DNA of 43,748 bases from DATJHM01 sp035493895 (GTDB lineage: Bacteria > Chloroflexota > Ktedonobacteria > Ktedonobacterales > Ktedonobacteraceae): assembly GCA_035493895.1 (NCBI GenBank), contig DATJHM010000020.1, positions 1 through 43,748 of the forward strand, in the 5' to 3' direction. This document shows positions 7,872-15,874 of the stretch, one piece after another; position 1 is the first letter of the stretch, and every line of letters starts with the position of its first letter. The position numbers were made by a program, and so were the translations under genes. The notes under the pieces are model-generated. The model did not search any database. It saw only the letters and a list, made by a program, of their open reading frames with translations, and was not told where the DNA came from.

Positions 7872-8390
7872 TTAGATAAAACGGAAGAGCTTTGTGCTAC
7901 AGGTTGGGCATGATCCCTCCATGGCCGTACGTCCGTTTTTTGTCGTTACTCGCCTGGGCATGAGCATGGTACGTTTCTGACGACATTTCATGCAATATGC
8001 CTCGATCGCTGGCTCGACGGTTTCTTCTTGCCGCGTTTCCAGCATTTCTTCTTCTACGTTTGACTCATCGGCAGGTTGCAAGATCTTTTCTTCTGCGACG
8101 ACTGCGACGTTGCTCTGCTCGGTCAGGAACGTCTTTTCTTCCGCGACGACTGCGACGTTGCTCGGTTTGGCCGGTACGACTTCTTCTTCTGCGTCTGGGG
8201 GTATGTCACGCTGTCTGGCCAGGAAGGTCTTTTCTCGAGTCCACCTATGGAAATGGGCCTTGCCCGCTATTTTGCTCGTTAGCGACTGAGGCGTTTTGAT
8301 AATATAGAGAAGCATAACGAGCAACGCCCCACACGCAATTACAATCACAATTCGTAAGCTTGCTCGTATCAAGTGAACAATGCTATACAT
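7872..8390 (-). CDS. Membrane-anchored DUF5679-type zinc-ribbon protein
   Basis: A 172-residue protein. I take ATG 8390, which has AGGAG eight bases upstream, over the longer reading to 8459. Residues about 8-30 form one membrane helix (ASLRIVIVIACGALLVMLLYII). The middle is an acidic low-complexity region with an imperfect 16-residue repeat (SNVAVVAEEKTFLTEQ type) encoded by near-identical 48-bp DNA repeats. The C-terminal 40 residues match the small DUF5679 zinc-ribbon pattern: YCMKCRQKRTMLMP, TTKNGRTAMEG, SCPTC, LFRF, with two CxxC pairs. Topology predicts a short N-terminal tail and a zinc ribbon on one side of the membrane. Function unknown. An extended -10 promoter lies at 8428-8436. 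Confidence 0.8.
   Translation of the reverse strand: MYSIVHLIRASLRIVIVIACGALLVMLLYIIKTPQSLTSKIAGKAHFHRWTREKTFLARQRDIPPDAEEEVVPAKPSNVAVVAEEKTFLTEQSNVAVVAEEKILQPADESNVEEEMLETRQEETVEPAIEAYCMKCRQKRTMLMPRRVTTKNGRTAMEGSCPTCSTKLFRFI
8084..8163. repeat. Two copies of a 32-bp repeat with 48-bp period, in frame
   Basis: 8084-8115 and 8132-8163 are identical except for one base. The 48-bp period encodes 16 residues, giving the repeated acidic spacer of the DUF5679 protein. A third, more diverged unit lies on the C-terminal side of the protein. Such repeats expand and contract by slippage. Confidence 0.7.
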
Positions 8391-8427
8391 GCGAAATCTC
8401 CTAACTGCTACTGTGGTTATGTACTGT

Positions 8428-8436
8428 AGTATAGCA
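8428..8436 (-). promoter_or_regulatory. Extended -10 promoter of the DUF5679 gene
   Basis: TGCTATACT on the minus strand, 37 bases upstream of the start codon at 8390. The -35 box is weak. Confidence 0.5.
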
Positions 8437-8582
8437 TAGTTACTCACTACTGATGCCAAGCGTTGTTCACACTACGATGACATTTGTTTTTTTCTACAAA
8501 ACGGATTTGCGGATTTATCATTATGTCTTTACACAATTTTTCCCTGTTTTATCCGACATTTGGGGTCTCGCCAGAGGTTCCT

Positions 8583-9449
8583 ATGCGTATCATCGATAAT
8601 CTGGCTGAGATGAGCGAAACCGCTCGCGGTTGGCTCTTTGGGGGCACTGTTGGCTGTGTGCTTGTCATGGGCGATGTCCATGCCGGGTATGATGCTCTGA
8701 TACAGGTTGCCCGTGCTTGTAGCGAGGTCTGTGTCGTCTGCGTTTTGCGGGATAGTCGCTCTCTTTTGCCCGCAAGATGCAGTACTTATGGATCATATGA
8801 TCCTGGCAATGATCTGGAGTCGCTTAAAAGCTCTGGAGCCGATGTGGTCTTCCTCCCTCATCGGGAAGACCTCTTTCCTGCTGATTTTTCGACCTATGTT
8901 GCTCCTACGGTCGCCTGGCTTGGGGAGCAGCAGACTGCGCAGGGACGCGATTTCGCCACGGTGATGCTGAAACTCTGCAATTTGCTCCATCCCGATATCT
9001 TTTACTTTGGGCAAAGGGATGCCCGCTATATTGCTCTGTTGAAGCAGCTCGTGCGTGATTTCAATCTGGACGTTGAGGTCGGTATCCTTCCTACTGCTCG
9101 TGAAGAGAACGGTCTGGCCATTGCTAATCATCATGCTCTCCTGTCTGGTGAAGGATTTTCTGGCGAAAATTATTCGGCCGCTTGCCTCCTCTATGAAGCT
9201 TTATTGCTTGGTAAGAGCCTGATCGAGCAGGGTGAGCGTTGCCCTCATGTGGTCGAAGAGGCGATGCGGCTGCATCTTGCAACCAATTCAGCCATTCAGC
9301 TTCAGGAGATGTCCATCTGTCACGCTGATACGTTGTGTGCCCTGCAAGAGATTGTGCCCAACACACTTTTGGAGATCCATATACGGCTTGGCTCAATAGC
9401 GCTTACCGACAATATTGTCTGGTTAAGTGACGGACACTGGCTGCTCTGA
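8583..9449 (+). CDS. Divergent pantoate-beta-alanine ligase (PanC) homologue
   Basis: A 288-residue protein of normal PanC length, starting MRIIDNLAEM at ATG 8583, preceded by AGAGG; the TTG at 8484 is rejected. It follows the PanC fold order: LVMGDVHAGYDALIQVA (canonical PTMGALHEGH), GADVVFLPHREDLFPADF, FATVMLKLCNLLHPDIFYFGQRDARY, and LPTAREENGLAIANHHALLS. The active-site residues differ: HxGH is HAGY (the second His is Tyr 36), the NPTQF loop is replaced by RDSRSL, the catalytic Lys of FGxKD is Arg 145, and SSRN is ANHH. In known PanC enzymes these residues bind ATP and pantoate, so normal activity is doubtful. It may be a neofunctionalised paralogue. The gene stands alone; panB and panD are not in the window. 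Confidence 0.75.
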   Translation: MRIIDNLAEMSETARGWLFGGTVGCVLVMGDVHAGYDALIQVARACSEVCVVCVLRDSRSLLPARCSTYGSYDPGNDLESLKSSGADVVFLPHREDLFPADFSTYVAPTVAWLGEQQTAQGRDFATVMLKLCNLLHPDIFYFGQRDARYIALLKQLVRDFNLDVEVGILPTAREENGLAIANHHALLSGEGFSGENYSAACLLYEALLLGKSLIEQGERCPHVVEEAMRLHLATNSAIQLQEMSICHADTLCALQEIVPNTLLEIHIRLGSIALTDNIVWLSDGHWLL

Positions 9450-9587
9450 TGCTTCCCCCTTGTTGAGGTGCGGCTTGTCTGCGCCCAGGGTTTGTCTGCT
9501 CTGACGCAGATCAACCGCGCCTCTCAGGGGATAGCTGACAGGTTATTTTCCTCATTTTGTGTCTTTGGGCGAAATTTTTTGCTGCCC

Positions 9588-9616
9588 TTTACTTTAAACG
9601 TGTCTCTATCTATAAT
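9588..9616 (+). promoter_or_regulatory. Promoter of plsY
   Basis: TTTACT (9588-9593), a 17-bp spacer and a perfect TATAAT (9611-9616). The predicted leader is about 83 nt. Confidence 0.7.
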
Positions 9617-9705
9617 GGTGCTGACAGTCTGAGGGGTAATGTTGGTGTTATTCGGGAAGATCTGTTTTCATTTCTTATAGCGAGCAAAAGACAAAGGAGG
9701 CTATT

Positions 9706-10371
9706 GTGCCAGGTATCCTCGGTTCGCTCTTGTTCATTGCGCTTATCGCATATCTTTGGGGGTCTATTCCCTCTGGCTATTGGATGGGAAAGATACTGCG
9801 TGGCAAGGATTTTGATATCCGTGACTATGGAAGTCACAAGACGGGAGCTACGAATGTTCTGCGTACGCTGGGCAAGTTTCCCGCGTTGATTGTTTTGATC
9901 GTTGATCTTTCTAAGGGGATTGGTCCGGCGCTGCTTGCAACTTCGCTGGCGAGCTTACACGCGGCAGGTTGGGGACCAACGGTTGCAGGCTTTTTTGCTC
10001 TGATTGGCCACTGCTATCCTGTATTTAGTGGTTTTAAAGGGGGACGTGGCGTGCTGACAGGGGCGGGCGCGCTTCTGATTATTTCGCCTTTGAGCTTTTT
10101 GATTGCGGCGATTACGACGTTCGGGACTATTTTTATCTGGCGCTATGTTTCTCTTGGCTCAATTACTGGATGTTTTACTGTTATCATCTGTGGCATCGTT
10201 TTTTATTGTGTCACACTGGCGAATCCAGCCTTTTTTGCTCCTGTCACTGTTGCCCAATTGCTCTTCCTCATTGTTGTCCCTGGCCTGATTATTTTCTTCC
10301 ACGCCGACAACATAGGACGCCTGCTTGCTGGTAAAGAGCGCAAAATCGGCCAGAAGGTCTCTATCTCCTGA
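9706..10371 (+). CDS. plsY: Acyl-phosphate:glycerol-3-phosphate acyltransferase PlsY
   Basis: Transfers an acyl group from acyl-phosphate to glycerol-3-phosphate, the first step of phospholipid synthesis, in the inner membrane. The 221-residue protein has several membrane helices. Family motifs appear in order: GSIPSGYWMGK (residues about 19-29), GSHKTGATNVLRTLG (usually GSGNxGATN), GHCYPVFSGFKGGRGV, and the C-terminal DNIGRLLAGKERKIG. The GTG start at 9706 is preceded by AAAGGAGG. It converges on pgsA, another phospholipid gene, across an inserted 189-bp element. Confidence 0.95.
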   Translation: MPGILGSLLFIALIAYLWGSIPSGYWMGKILRGKDFDIRDYGSHKTGATNVLRTLGKFPALIVLIVDLSKGIGPALLATSLASLHAAGWGPTVAGFFALIGHCYPVFSGFKGGRGVLTGAGALLIISPLSFLIAAITTFGTIFIWRYVSLGSITGCFTVIICGIVFYCVTLANPAFFAPVTVAQLLFLIVVPGLIIFFHADNIGRLLAGKERKIGQKVSIS

Positions 10372-10385
10372 TATTATCCTGTGTT

Positions 10386-10425
10386 GTAGAGGCGCAATTG
10401 GTGACATTGCAGACAAGCGGTGCCT
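10386..10425. terminator. Possible interrupted plsY/pgsA terminator
   Basis: GTAGAGGC (10386-10393) would pair with GCCTCTAC, which now lies split: GCCT ends the right direct repeat and CTAC covers the pgsA stop (10632-10639). If the element and one repeat are removed in thought, the two arms come back together. This supports an insertion into a terminator-like hairpin; it is inference. Confidence 0.4.
10405..10425. repeat. Left 21-bp direct repeat flanking the element
   Basis: Identical over 21 bp to 10615-10635 (begins CATTGCAGACAAG, ends CGGTGCCT). Sequence on the outer sides differs, so the repeat ends sharply here. It is consistent with a long target-site duplication. Confidence 0.8.
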
Positions 10426-10614
10426 AATATGCATCAACAGGAGGATGGTTCGGTTTGACCACCCGTCTCAATCGATGACGGAAAGGATTCGTGGACGGGC
10501 GAGAGGGTCGGTGGGGGTCGCGTGGGATGGCAGAAAATGCGCTCCCATCAACCCTCGCGGGCATCCATTGACCCGCACCATGGCATCTGAACCATTCTTC
10601 TGTTGATGCATATT
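10426..10614. mobile_element. 189-bp MITE-like element with 26-bp terminal inverted repeats
   Basis: The left end (10426-10451) begins AATATGCATCAACAG and continues to GATGGTTC. The right end (10589-10614) is its reverse complement with two mismatches in 26. The element is flanked by a perfect 21-bp direct repeat and carries no ORF of note, so it would depend on a transposase encoded elsewhere. The interior is G-rich and can fold into small hairpins. It lies between the plsY and pgsA stop codons and its right repeat touches the pgsA stop. No IS family is assigned. Confidence 0.7.
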
Positions 10615-10635
10615 CATTGCAGACAAGCGGTGCCT
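10615..10635. repeat. Right 21-bp direct repeat flanking the element
   Basis: Perfect copy of 10405-10425, ending one base before the pgsA stop codon (10636-10638). Confidence 0.8.
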
Positions 10636-11250
10636 CTACTTGTTGGCGGGTTCATCCTGAAAGAGTGGGCGTGCTCCGATCATATATTCGATCCCGGAGA
10701 ACAGTGTCCAGATCACCGCGACGATAATCAGCCCATCGGCGAGCAGGAGGAGAATCTCTTGTGGTTGTAATGTTTGTGCGTTAAATGTAAGCATCGGCGG
10801 GAAAAGTGAGAGCATGTGTGCGCCCAGCCCTTTCGCCAGAAGCAATGCTCCCATCGCAACCAGTGTGATGAAGGTCTTTTGTTTGCCCCAGATGCCAGCG
10901 GGAATAACTTTACCCCTGGAGGCCGCCATCGAGCGCAGTCCCGTCACTAAGAATTCGCGTGTGACAATAATAAATACTACCCAGGCTGGTACGAGGTTGA
11001 CCTGTATCAGCGCGATAAATATTGCACATACAAATACTTTATCAGCCGTGAGGTCCAGAAAGACACCCAATGTTGAAACAACTTTGAGGCGACGTGCCAG
11101 ATAGCCATCAAGAAAATCCGTAACGGACGCCAGGAAAAAAAGGATAGTTGCTACCAGATAGGCCCATTGCTGATCAATGAGTACGAGAATAAACACCGCA
11201 ACAGTTGCGATCAGGCGGGCTAAACTCATTAAATTTGGCAGATTTTTCAT
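10636..11250 (-). CDS. pgsA: CDP-diacylglycerol-glycerol-3-phosphate 3-phosphatidyltransferase
   Basis: Makes phosphatidylglycerol-phosphate from CDP-diacylglycerol in the inner membrane. The 204-residue protein has the CDP-alcohol phosphotransferase signature spread through residues about 42-70: DFLDGYLARRL followed by GVFLDLTADK, giving the DxxDG, AR, G and two further Asp residues. Four to six membrane helices surround it. ATG 11250 is used. A good promoter lies at 11334-11362. The stop codon is contiguous with the direct repeat of the inserted element. Confidence 0.93.
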   Translation of the reverse strand: MKNLPNLMSLARLIATVAVFILVLIDQQWAYLVATILFFLASVTDFLDGYLARRLKVVSTLGVFLDLTADKVFVCAIFIALIQVNLVPAWVVFIIVTREFLVTGLRSMAASRGKVIPAGIWGKQKTFITLVAMGALLLAKGLGAHMLSLFPPMLTFNAQTLQPQEILLLLADGLIIVAVIWTLFSGIEYMIGARPLFQDEPANK

Positions 11251-11333
11251 CAGGGTATCCTCAAGTTATACCTTTGCACGTAGTACCTGAAAAACAAGGA
11301 ACAAGAGCTTTCAAGGTGACTATGAACTGCCTG

Positions 11334-11362
11334 AGTATAGCACCTTCCTTGCGATGTGTAAA
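11334..11362 (-). promoter_or_regulatory. Promoter of pgsA
   Basis: On the minus strand: TTTACA (11357-11362), a 17-bp spacer and TATACT (11334-11339) with a TGC extension. Predicted leader about 77 nt. Confidence 0.65.
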
Positions 11363-11400
11363 GGTCTACTGAAATGGTATTATTGTTTTTTTCGTGCTTA

Positions 11401-14400
11401 TTAGTAGCGTAATGCCTCAGCCGGTGCGATACGTCCCGCCTGCCATGCTGGCAGAATTGCACCCAGAAATGAAGCAACCAGGGCAACAATCACAATCACT
11501 CCCAGCTCTTGCCAGGGGATAACGTAGCTGAGCCCTGTCTGATACTGCTCAAAAAAGTTTGCGGCAAAGATATTTTTCGCCAGAAGCAGACCAAGAACGA
11601 TGCCTAATATGCTTCCGGCAACGCCAACCAGGAACGATTCGAGCAAAAATGCGCTTTGTATCAGGCCACGGTTACAGCCCAGTGCGCGCAACATACCAAT
11701 CTGTTGCCGTCTTTCAACCACTGCTCGCGTCCCTGTGATCGCCAGCGCCGCTACCCCCAGTAACAGGGTCATGCCCACAACGCCTAGAAGCAGGTCGCTG
11801 AGCAAAATGCGTGGTCCACGTGCCTGCCAGACAAGATCTGATAATACGGTTGTCTCGAAGCCGTTATTAAGAAAGGACGAACCGAGAGCAATCGCCATCG
11901 CGTGGGGGTCCTGACCGGGCGCAACTTTAAAGTAATAGCTATTGGCGGCCGGTGTACCGAGTGTTGCGGCTCCAGTACTGATGCCCGGTATGCCAGGAAC
12001 GGCGGTTCCCGTGTCAAGATTTGCGAGGTTAGAGGCCGAGCTCGGAATATAGAGTCCAAAGTGGGCAGCGTCGCTATTATCCACGACGCCGATGACGGTC
12101 AGCTTGACTGCCTGCTTTTCTTGTAGTCCCACGACCCAGAGTGGTGTTGCCGGAAAGCTGCTTTCTCCTTGATAGACACCACTCATTCTAAATGCATAAT
12201 TTGTGTTAATGCCCGGCGGCGAGGTTGGTACAGTTGCGCTCGACGCCTGGGAAGCGGAGGGATCATAAACGGAACTGTTGGAGGATTGGAAGCTGTACGG
12301 CAGAGAACTGCTATCAATAAGCGCATAGTTCGAGTGCGTTTGTAACGCTTGCCAGATCGCACTGTCGCTGCTAAATCCCTGCGCACGCGCAGTCAGATGA
12401 AGACCATAGCCCTGTAAGAAGCCTCCACTGATAATCTGAGCGGGATAGATTGACCAGCGCGGTGATGGTGCGCTCAACTGCAATACTCCGACTGCGGTCG
12501 TCTTGCGCTCGCCGATTGCCGCAAATTGTTGAGGCTTGAAACCATGCTGGCGAAGTGCGCTGTTGATATTCCCCAGCGACTGGAAATAGGGCGTTCCCTG
12601 AATATCATAGCCACCGGTTTGCCTGCTGATATCGACATAATTGCTCTGCATGGCGCTCGTGATCACGGCCATAACGGTCATGGCAAAAACGACGAGGCCG
12701 AACATAATGACGCTCAATCCTGTGCGGAAGCGGCGTTGCAGTGGATAGGCGGAGGCCAGTTTGGCTGCGGCGTACAGGTTGGGGAATTTTGCGCAGAGGG
12801 CCAGAAGTGGCTGTGCCAGCAGGGAGGCGTTGGCAATCAATGCCCAGGTTGCTCCCAGTACCATCATGATGCCAGCGACAAAAAAGACTTCAATTCCTCC
12901 CTGAAAACGCGGAAGGGCGAATCGACCCAGCACGTTAAATGGCAGGGCCCAGTATGCGACCAGGGCTCCTCCAACGATGGCGGCAAACGGCGATATCGAG
13001 CGCAGAAAGGCACGCTGTCTTGCCGTGCCGAGTCTGTTCTCCGGCAGCTTACTCCAGGAATAGAACTGCCGTATCCCCATTCTCACGAGTGCTCGTAACA
13101 ATAGCGCACAGCCGATGACGAGGAGCGAGAGCCCGAGGGAAAAGGGAATTATCTGTACCTGATCAAGTCCCCACTGCATCAGCCATATGCCTGCCAGTAG
13201 CGGCACAAAACCAAGACGTGTCACGGTGCGTATCAGATCAATCAGCACGTCGGGAATCTGCTCCAGCACGATATGGCGTATTCGGCGCAGACGTGCCTGT
13301 CTGGTTCGCTTCGTCGAAGAGAGTGTGCTGGAAGAGGATTGAGGCGTTGTGACTATCCAGTTCCCTTCCCCACGTATTGCGTTGCCCAACTGATTGCAGA
13401 GTGTAAGCAGACGCACGCCCAGATCACGAGGCGTTTGCGGCACGTGTGATGGCTCTGGCAGGTCGCGCAAGGCTTCGACGACGGTCATGCGACTCACCAG
13501 CCAGGACGAGATGGCGACTGAGAAGAACGTAAAAATGACGCCCAGGCAATAGGCAATAATCAGACTATCCGGCTGAAGCGTCAACTGCAATGGAAAATTA
13601 AAACGGGCCAGAATTGGTCCCAGGAGTTTGACCATCGCTGCCCCAACCGCGACTCCAGCCAGCACGCCGATGAACGAGGAGAGCAGATCATAAATGGTTC
13701 CTTCAAACAGAAACATCAGGATCAGATGACGGCGCTGAACGCCGATGGCTCGCGCCATGCCCATCTCTGAACGTCGCTCAGCGGCAAGGAGCACAAAGAT
13801 CAAGAAGATCAGGAGGAGCCCGATAGAAAGCGCAAAGAGCGCGAAGAGGGAGAAGACGCGGGCAAACAATTCCTGGGCCGTTTCCGCGACCTGCACGCCC
13901 TGCTGTTTGACCGGAATAGAATAGATGCCACGCGGAAGCCAGCGTTTCAGGGTCGCACTGACCTCGTTCGTGAGCGTAACGTCGCTGATGCCACCTTTTC
14001 CGCTATTGGCGATATAGATCTGATTGATCTGCCCGGGCGCATTCTCTATTTGCTGGAACAGCGTTGCCTGACTCAGGAGATACGGCGTATCGCCCACCAG
14101 ACCATTGTTGCCCACGATTCCGGCTACGCGCACCTGATAGCGCTTCCCCGGCCAGCGTTGCGCATAGAGGTACAGCGTATCCCCCCGGCGCGCATTCAGA
14201 AGCTGTGCTGAAGTGAGATTGAGATAGACCTCGTTCTTGCCCAGCGCCGTAATGCTACGATGCTGCTTGCTCACCTGATCGGTCATACCGCCGAAGCCAG
14301 CCTCACTGCCCGGGACGATTCCCAGCGCGGTCACGCTGGATCGCACCTGACGCGAGGTCTGATCCGCCACCAGCAGATTCGTCTCGTGGAATACTCCCCC

Positions 14401-14778
14401 CACTGCCGCAATTGCATCATCCTGTTTCGCTCTTCTCTGCACGCGCTGGTACACCCTTTCCGAGAAGGTGCCTAGCGTCCCTCTGCCTCCCTGTACCAGT
14501 TCGTCTACGCTTCCCCAGTTATAGACCGCGACACTCTGGATTGCGGAATTGAGCACATCGCCGGAAGCCAGCACGCTGGCAAGCAGTGTCGTTGAGAGCA
14601 TGAGTGCAAAGACAATCAGGAACATCTGTGTGCGCCGTCGAGGAATATTGCGCGCGCCGATTTTGAAGAAGACCCGCTGAAAAAGAGCCAGCAGAACTAC
14701 AACGCCGACAATGACCAGCGTAATAATAAGCAGAATATGCGTCAGCGTCTGAATTGGTATGCCAAAGAAGCGTATCAT
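11401..14778 (-). CDS. Large FtsX/MacB-type ABC transporter permease
   Basis: A 1125-residue membrane protein with two FtsX-like halves. The N-terminal helix is followed by a basic patch (RNIPRRRTQMFLIVFALML) and a large extracytoplasmic domain (residues about 70-300). The first FtsX core (about 305-440) includes LLIFLIFVLLAAERRSEMGMARAIGVQRRHL. A middle membrane block and a second extracytoplasmic domain (about 720-1000) lead to the second core, AITGTRAVVERRQQIGMLRALGCNRGLI, near the C-terminus, ending AGRIAPAEALRY as is typical. Such permeases work with a LolD/MacB-type ATPase to move or release lipids, lipoproteins or peptides. No ATPase is beside it here. Its ATG overlaps the stop of the upstream lipoprotein gene (ATGA), indicating translational coupling. 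Confidence 0.92.
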   Translation of the reverse strand: MIRFFGIPIQTLTHILLIITLVIVGVVVLLALFQRVFFKIGARNIPRRRTQMFLIVFALMLSTTLLASVLASGDVLNSAIQSVAVYNWGSVDELVQGGRGTLGTFSERVYQRVQRRAKQDDAIAAVGGVFHETNLLVADQTSRQVRSSVTALGIVPGSEAGFGGMTDQVSKQHRSITALGKNEVYLNLTSAQLLNARRGDTLYLYAQRWPGKRYQVRVAGIVGNNGLVGDTPYLLSQATLFQQIENAPGQINQIYIANSGKGGISDVTLTNEVSATLKRWLPRGIYSIPVKQQGVQVAETAQELFARVFSLFALFALSIGLLLIFLIFVLLAAERRSEMGMARAIGVQRRHLILMFLFEGTIYDLLSSFIGVLAGVAVGAAMVKLLGPILARFNFPLQLTLQPDSLIIAYCLGVIFTFFSVAISSWLVSRMTVVEALRDLPEPSHVPQTPRDLGVRLLTLCNQLGNAIRGEGNWIVTTPQSSSSTLSSTKRTRQARLRRIRHIVLEQIPDVLIDLIRTVTRLGFVPLLAGIWLMQWGLDQVQIIPFSLGLSLLVIGCALLLRALVRMGIRQFYSWSKLPENRLGTARQRAFLRSISPFAAIVGGALVAYWALPFNVLGRFALPRFQGGIEVFFVAGIMMVLGATWALIANASLLAQPLLALCAKFPNLYAAAKLASAYPLQRRFRTGLSVIMFGLVVFAMTVMAVITSAMQSNYVDISRQTGGYDIQGTPYFQSLGNINSALRQHGFKPQQFAAIGERKTTAVGVLQLSAPSPRWSIYPAQIISGGFLQGYGLHLTARAQGFSSDSAIWQALQTHSNYALIDSSSLPYSFQSSNSSVYDPSASQASSATVPTSPPGINTNYAFRMSGVYQGESSFPATPLWVVGLQEKQAVKLTVIGVVDNSDAAHFGLYIPSSASNLANLDTGTAVPGIPGISTGAATLGTPAANSYYFKVAPGQDPHAMAIALGSSFLNNGFETTVLSDLVWQARGPRILLSDLLLGVVGMTLLLGVAALAITGTRAVVERRQQIGMLRALGCNRGLIQSAFLLESFLVGVAGSILGIVLGLLLAKNIFAANFFEQYQTGLSYVIPWQELGVIVIVALVASFLGAILPAWQAGRIAPAEALRY

Positions 14779-15578
14779 GGTGAGTTCTTCTGTAGTACCT
14801 GATAAAAGACCTGTGCCACAATCTCATAGCCGAGGGTATTGGGATGGAAGCCATCTGAGCTAATGTATTCTGGATGGGAAGCCAGTTGATTGGCGAGATG
14901 GTACAGATCAACAAGTGTGTCCTGGTAACGCGCTACAATCGTTGCGATGACTGCATTATACGCCTGAATCTGTTGCTCCAGGCTCTGATGATTGACATTC
15001 GCGAAGCGAGGCAGATAACTGAGATCTGGTACATTCGCCACTGCGATGCGGGCATGAGGAAGTTCGCTGTGCAGACGACTCAGCAGAGTGTTCAGGTCTT
15101 GTGCATAGCTGTTCACGGGCACCTGATCCGCCAGATCATTCACTGCCAGCCAGATCGTGACCAGATCAGGATGAGCATCAAGTGCTACGGGTAGCTCAAC
15201 GTTCAGGGCTTGATGAGCATCAATGCTGGGGACACCCAGATTGATCATACGTGTATTATGCCCGAGCAATCGTGTGAGATCCGCTGGCCAGTTCTGTTCA
15301 TCTGGATCATCGCTACCGATGCCATAGGTATCAGATGCCCCTATGGCAACGTAGATCTGGCGTGCAGCGGGTGCCTGCTGTAGCACAAGTCGACTATTGG
15401 TAGCAGGTTTTGTGCTCGAAAAAGGGAGCGTGCAGGCCGTCAGGCAAGGAAGTAACAGGGCAAGCAAAAACAGCATCCGTGCCTGCTGTGTGCGGACGGT
15501 TGCTTGTGTCGCGAGGCTGGTACTCTGGTAATGCTTATCAGGAATGGATTGCGACACTGAGAATTGAGACGAGCGCAA
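14775..15578 (-). CDS. SGNH/GDSL-family hydrolase lipoprotein
   Basis: A secreted, probably lipid-anchored esterase/lipase-like hydrolase. A hydrophobic stretch MLFLLALLLPCLTAC contains the lipobox LTAC. Block I is IGASDTYGIG with the nucleophilic Ser, block II has a conserved Gly (LGVPSIDA), block III is WLAVNDL with the Asn, and block V is SSDGFHPN with the Asp-His pair. The start is uncertain: the reading from TTG 15578 overlaps secG by 41 bases and supplies basic residues ahead of the hydrophobic core; ATG 15476 would leave an unusually short uncharged signal peptide. It lies between secG and the FtsX permease, and its stop overlaps the permease start, so the two may act together at the cell surface. 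Confidence 0.85.
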   Translation of the reverse strand: MRSSQFSVSQSIPDKHYQSTSLATQATVRTQQARMLFLLALLLPCLTACTLPFSSTKPATNSRLVLQQAPAARQIYVAIGASDTYGIGSDDPDEQNWPADLTRLLGHNTRMINLGVPSIDAHQALNVELPVALDAHPDLVTIWLAVNDLADQVPVNSYAQDLNTLLSRLHSELPHARIAVANVPDLSYLPRFANVNHQSLEQQIQAYNAVIATIVARYQDTLVDLYHLANQLASHPEYISSDGFHPNTLGYEIVAQVFYQVLQKNSP

Positions 15579-15774
15579 AGAGCACTACGAGCACGATCGT
15601 CGTGTTAAAAACGAGCTTTTCCACACCACGACGCGTCTTAAAGACAGAGCCCGCGCTACTGCCTCCGAATGCGCTTCCCAGGCCAGCTCCGCGTACCTGT
15701 AGGAGAACGAAGAGAATAATAGCAATCGAGAGAATGATCTGGATTATCTGGATTGCAGGAACCCACTGCTGCAC
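15538..15774 (-). CDS. secG: SecG preprotein translocase subunit
   Basis: Auxiliary subunit of the SecYEG channel. The 78-residue reading starts at GTG 15774 with AAAGGA upstream; the longer reading to 15825 is rejected. Two membrane helices (IQIIQIILSIAIILFVLLQ and FNTTIVLVVLFALVSILSV) flank the conserved loop RGAGLGSAFGGSSAGSVFKTRRGVEK, the family signature. It is first gene of a likely operon with the lipoprotein and permease. A candidate promoter is TATAAT (minus strand, 15825-15830) with CGTCGA complement at 15849-15854, and another -10 lies at about 15803. Confidence 0.93.
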   Translation of the reverse strand: MQQWVPAIQIIQIILSIAIILFVLLQVRGAGLGSAFGGSSAGSVFKTRRGVEKLVFNTTIVLVVLFALVSILSVAIHS

Positions 15775-15874
15775 GGACGTATCCTTTCTTTCTGATGCCC
15801 AGATTATAATAAAGTTTCTGGGCAATTATATCATACTTCCTCGTTTACCGTCGAGTAGCGTACGTCTGCTTGCT

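Noticed and set aside
9450..9705. Small RNA between the PanC-like gene and plsY
   Set aside because: Only a promoter and a plain leader are visible; no stable fold or known RNA signature.
12526..13098. 190-codon plus-strand ORF inside the permease gene
   Set aside because: Antisense shadow with Cys/His/Gly-rich random composition; the permease frame is clearly the coding one.
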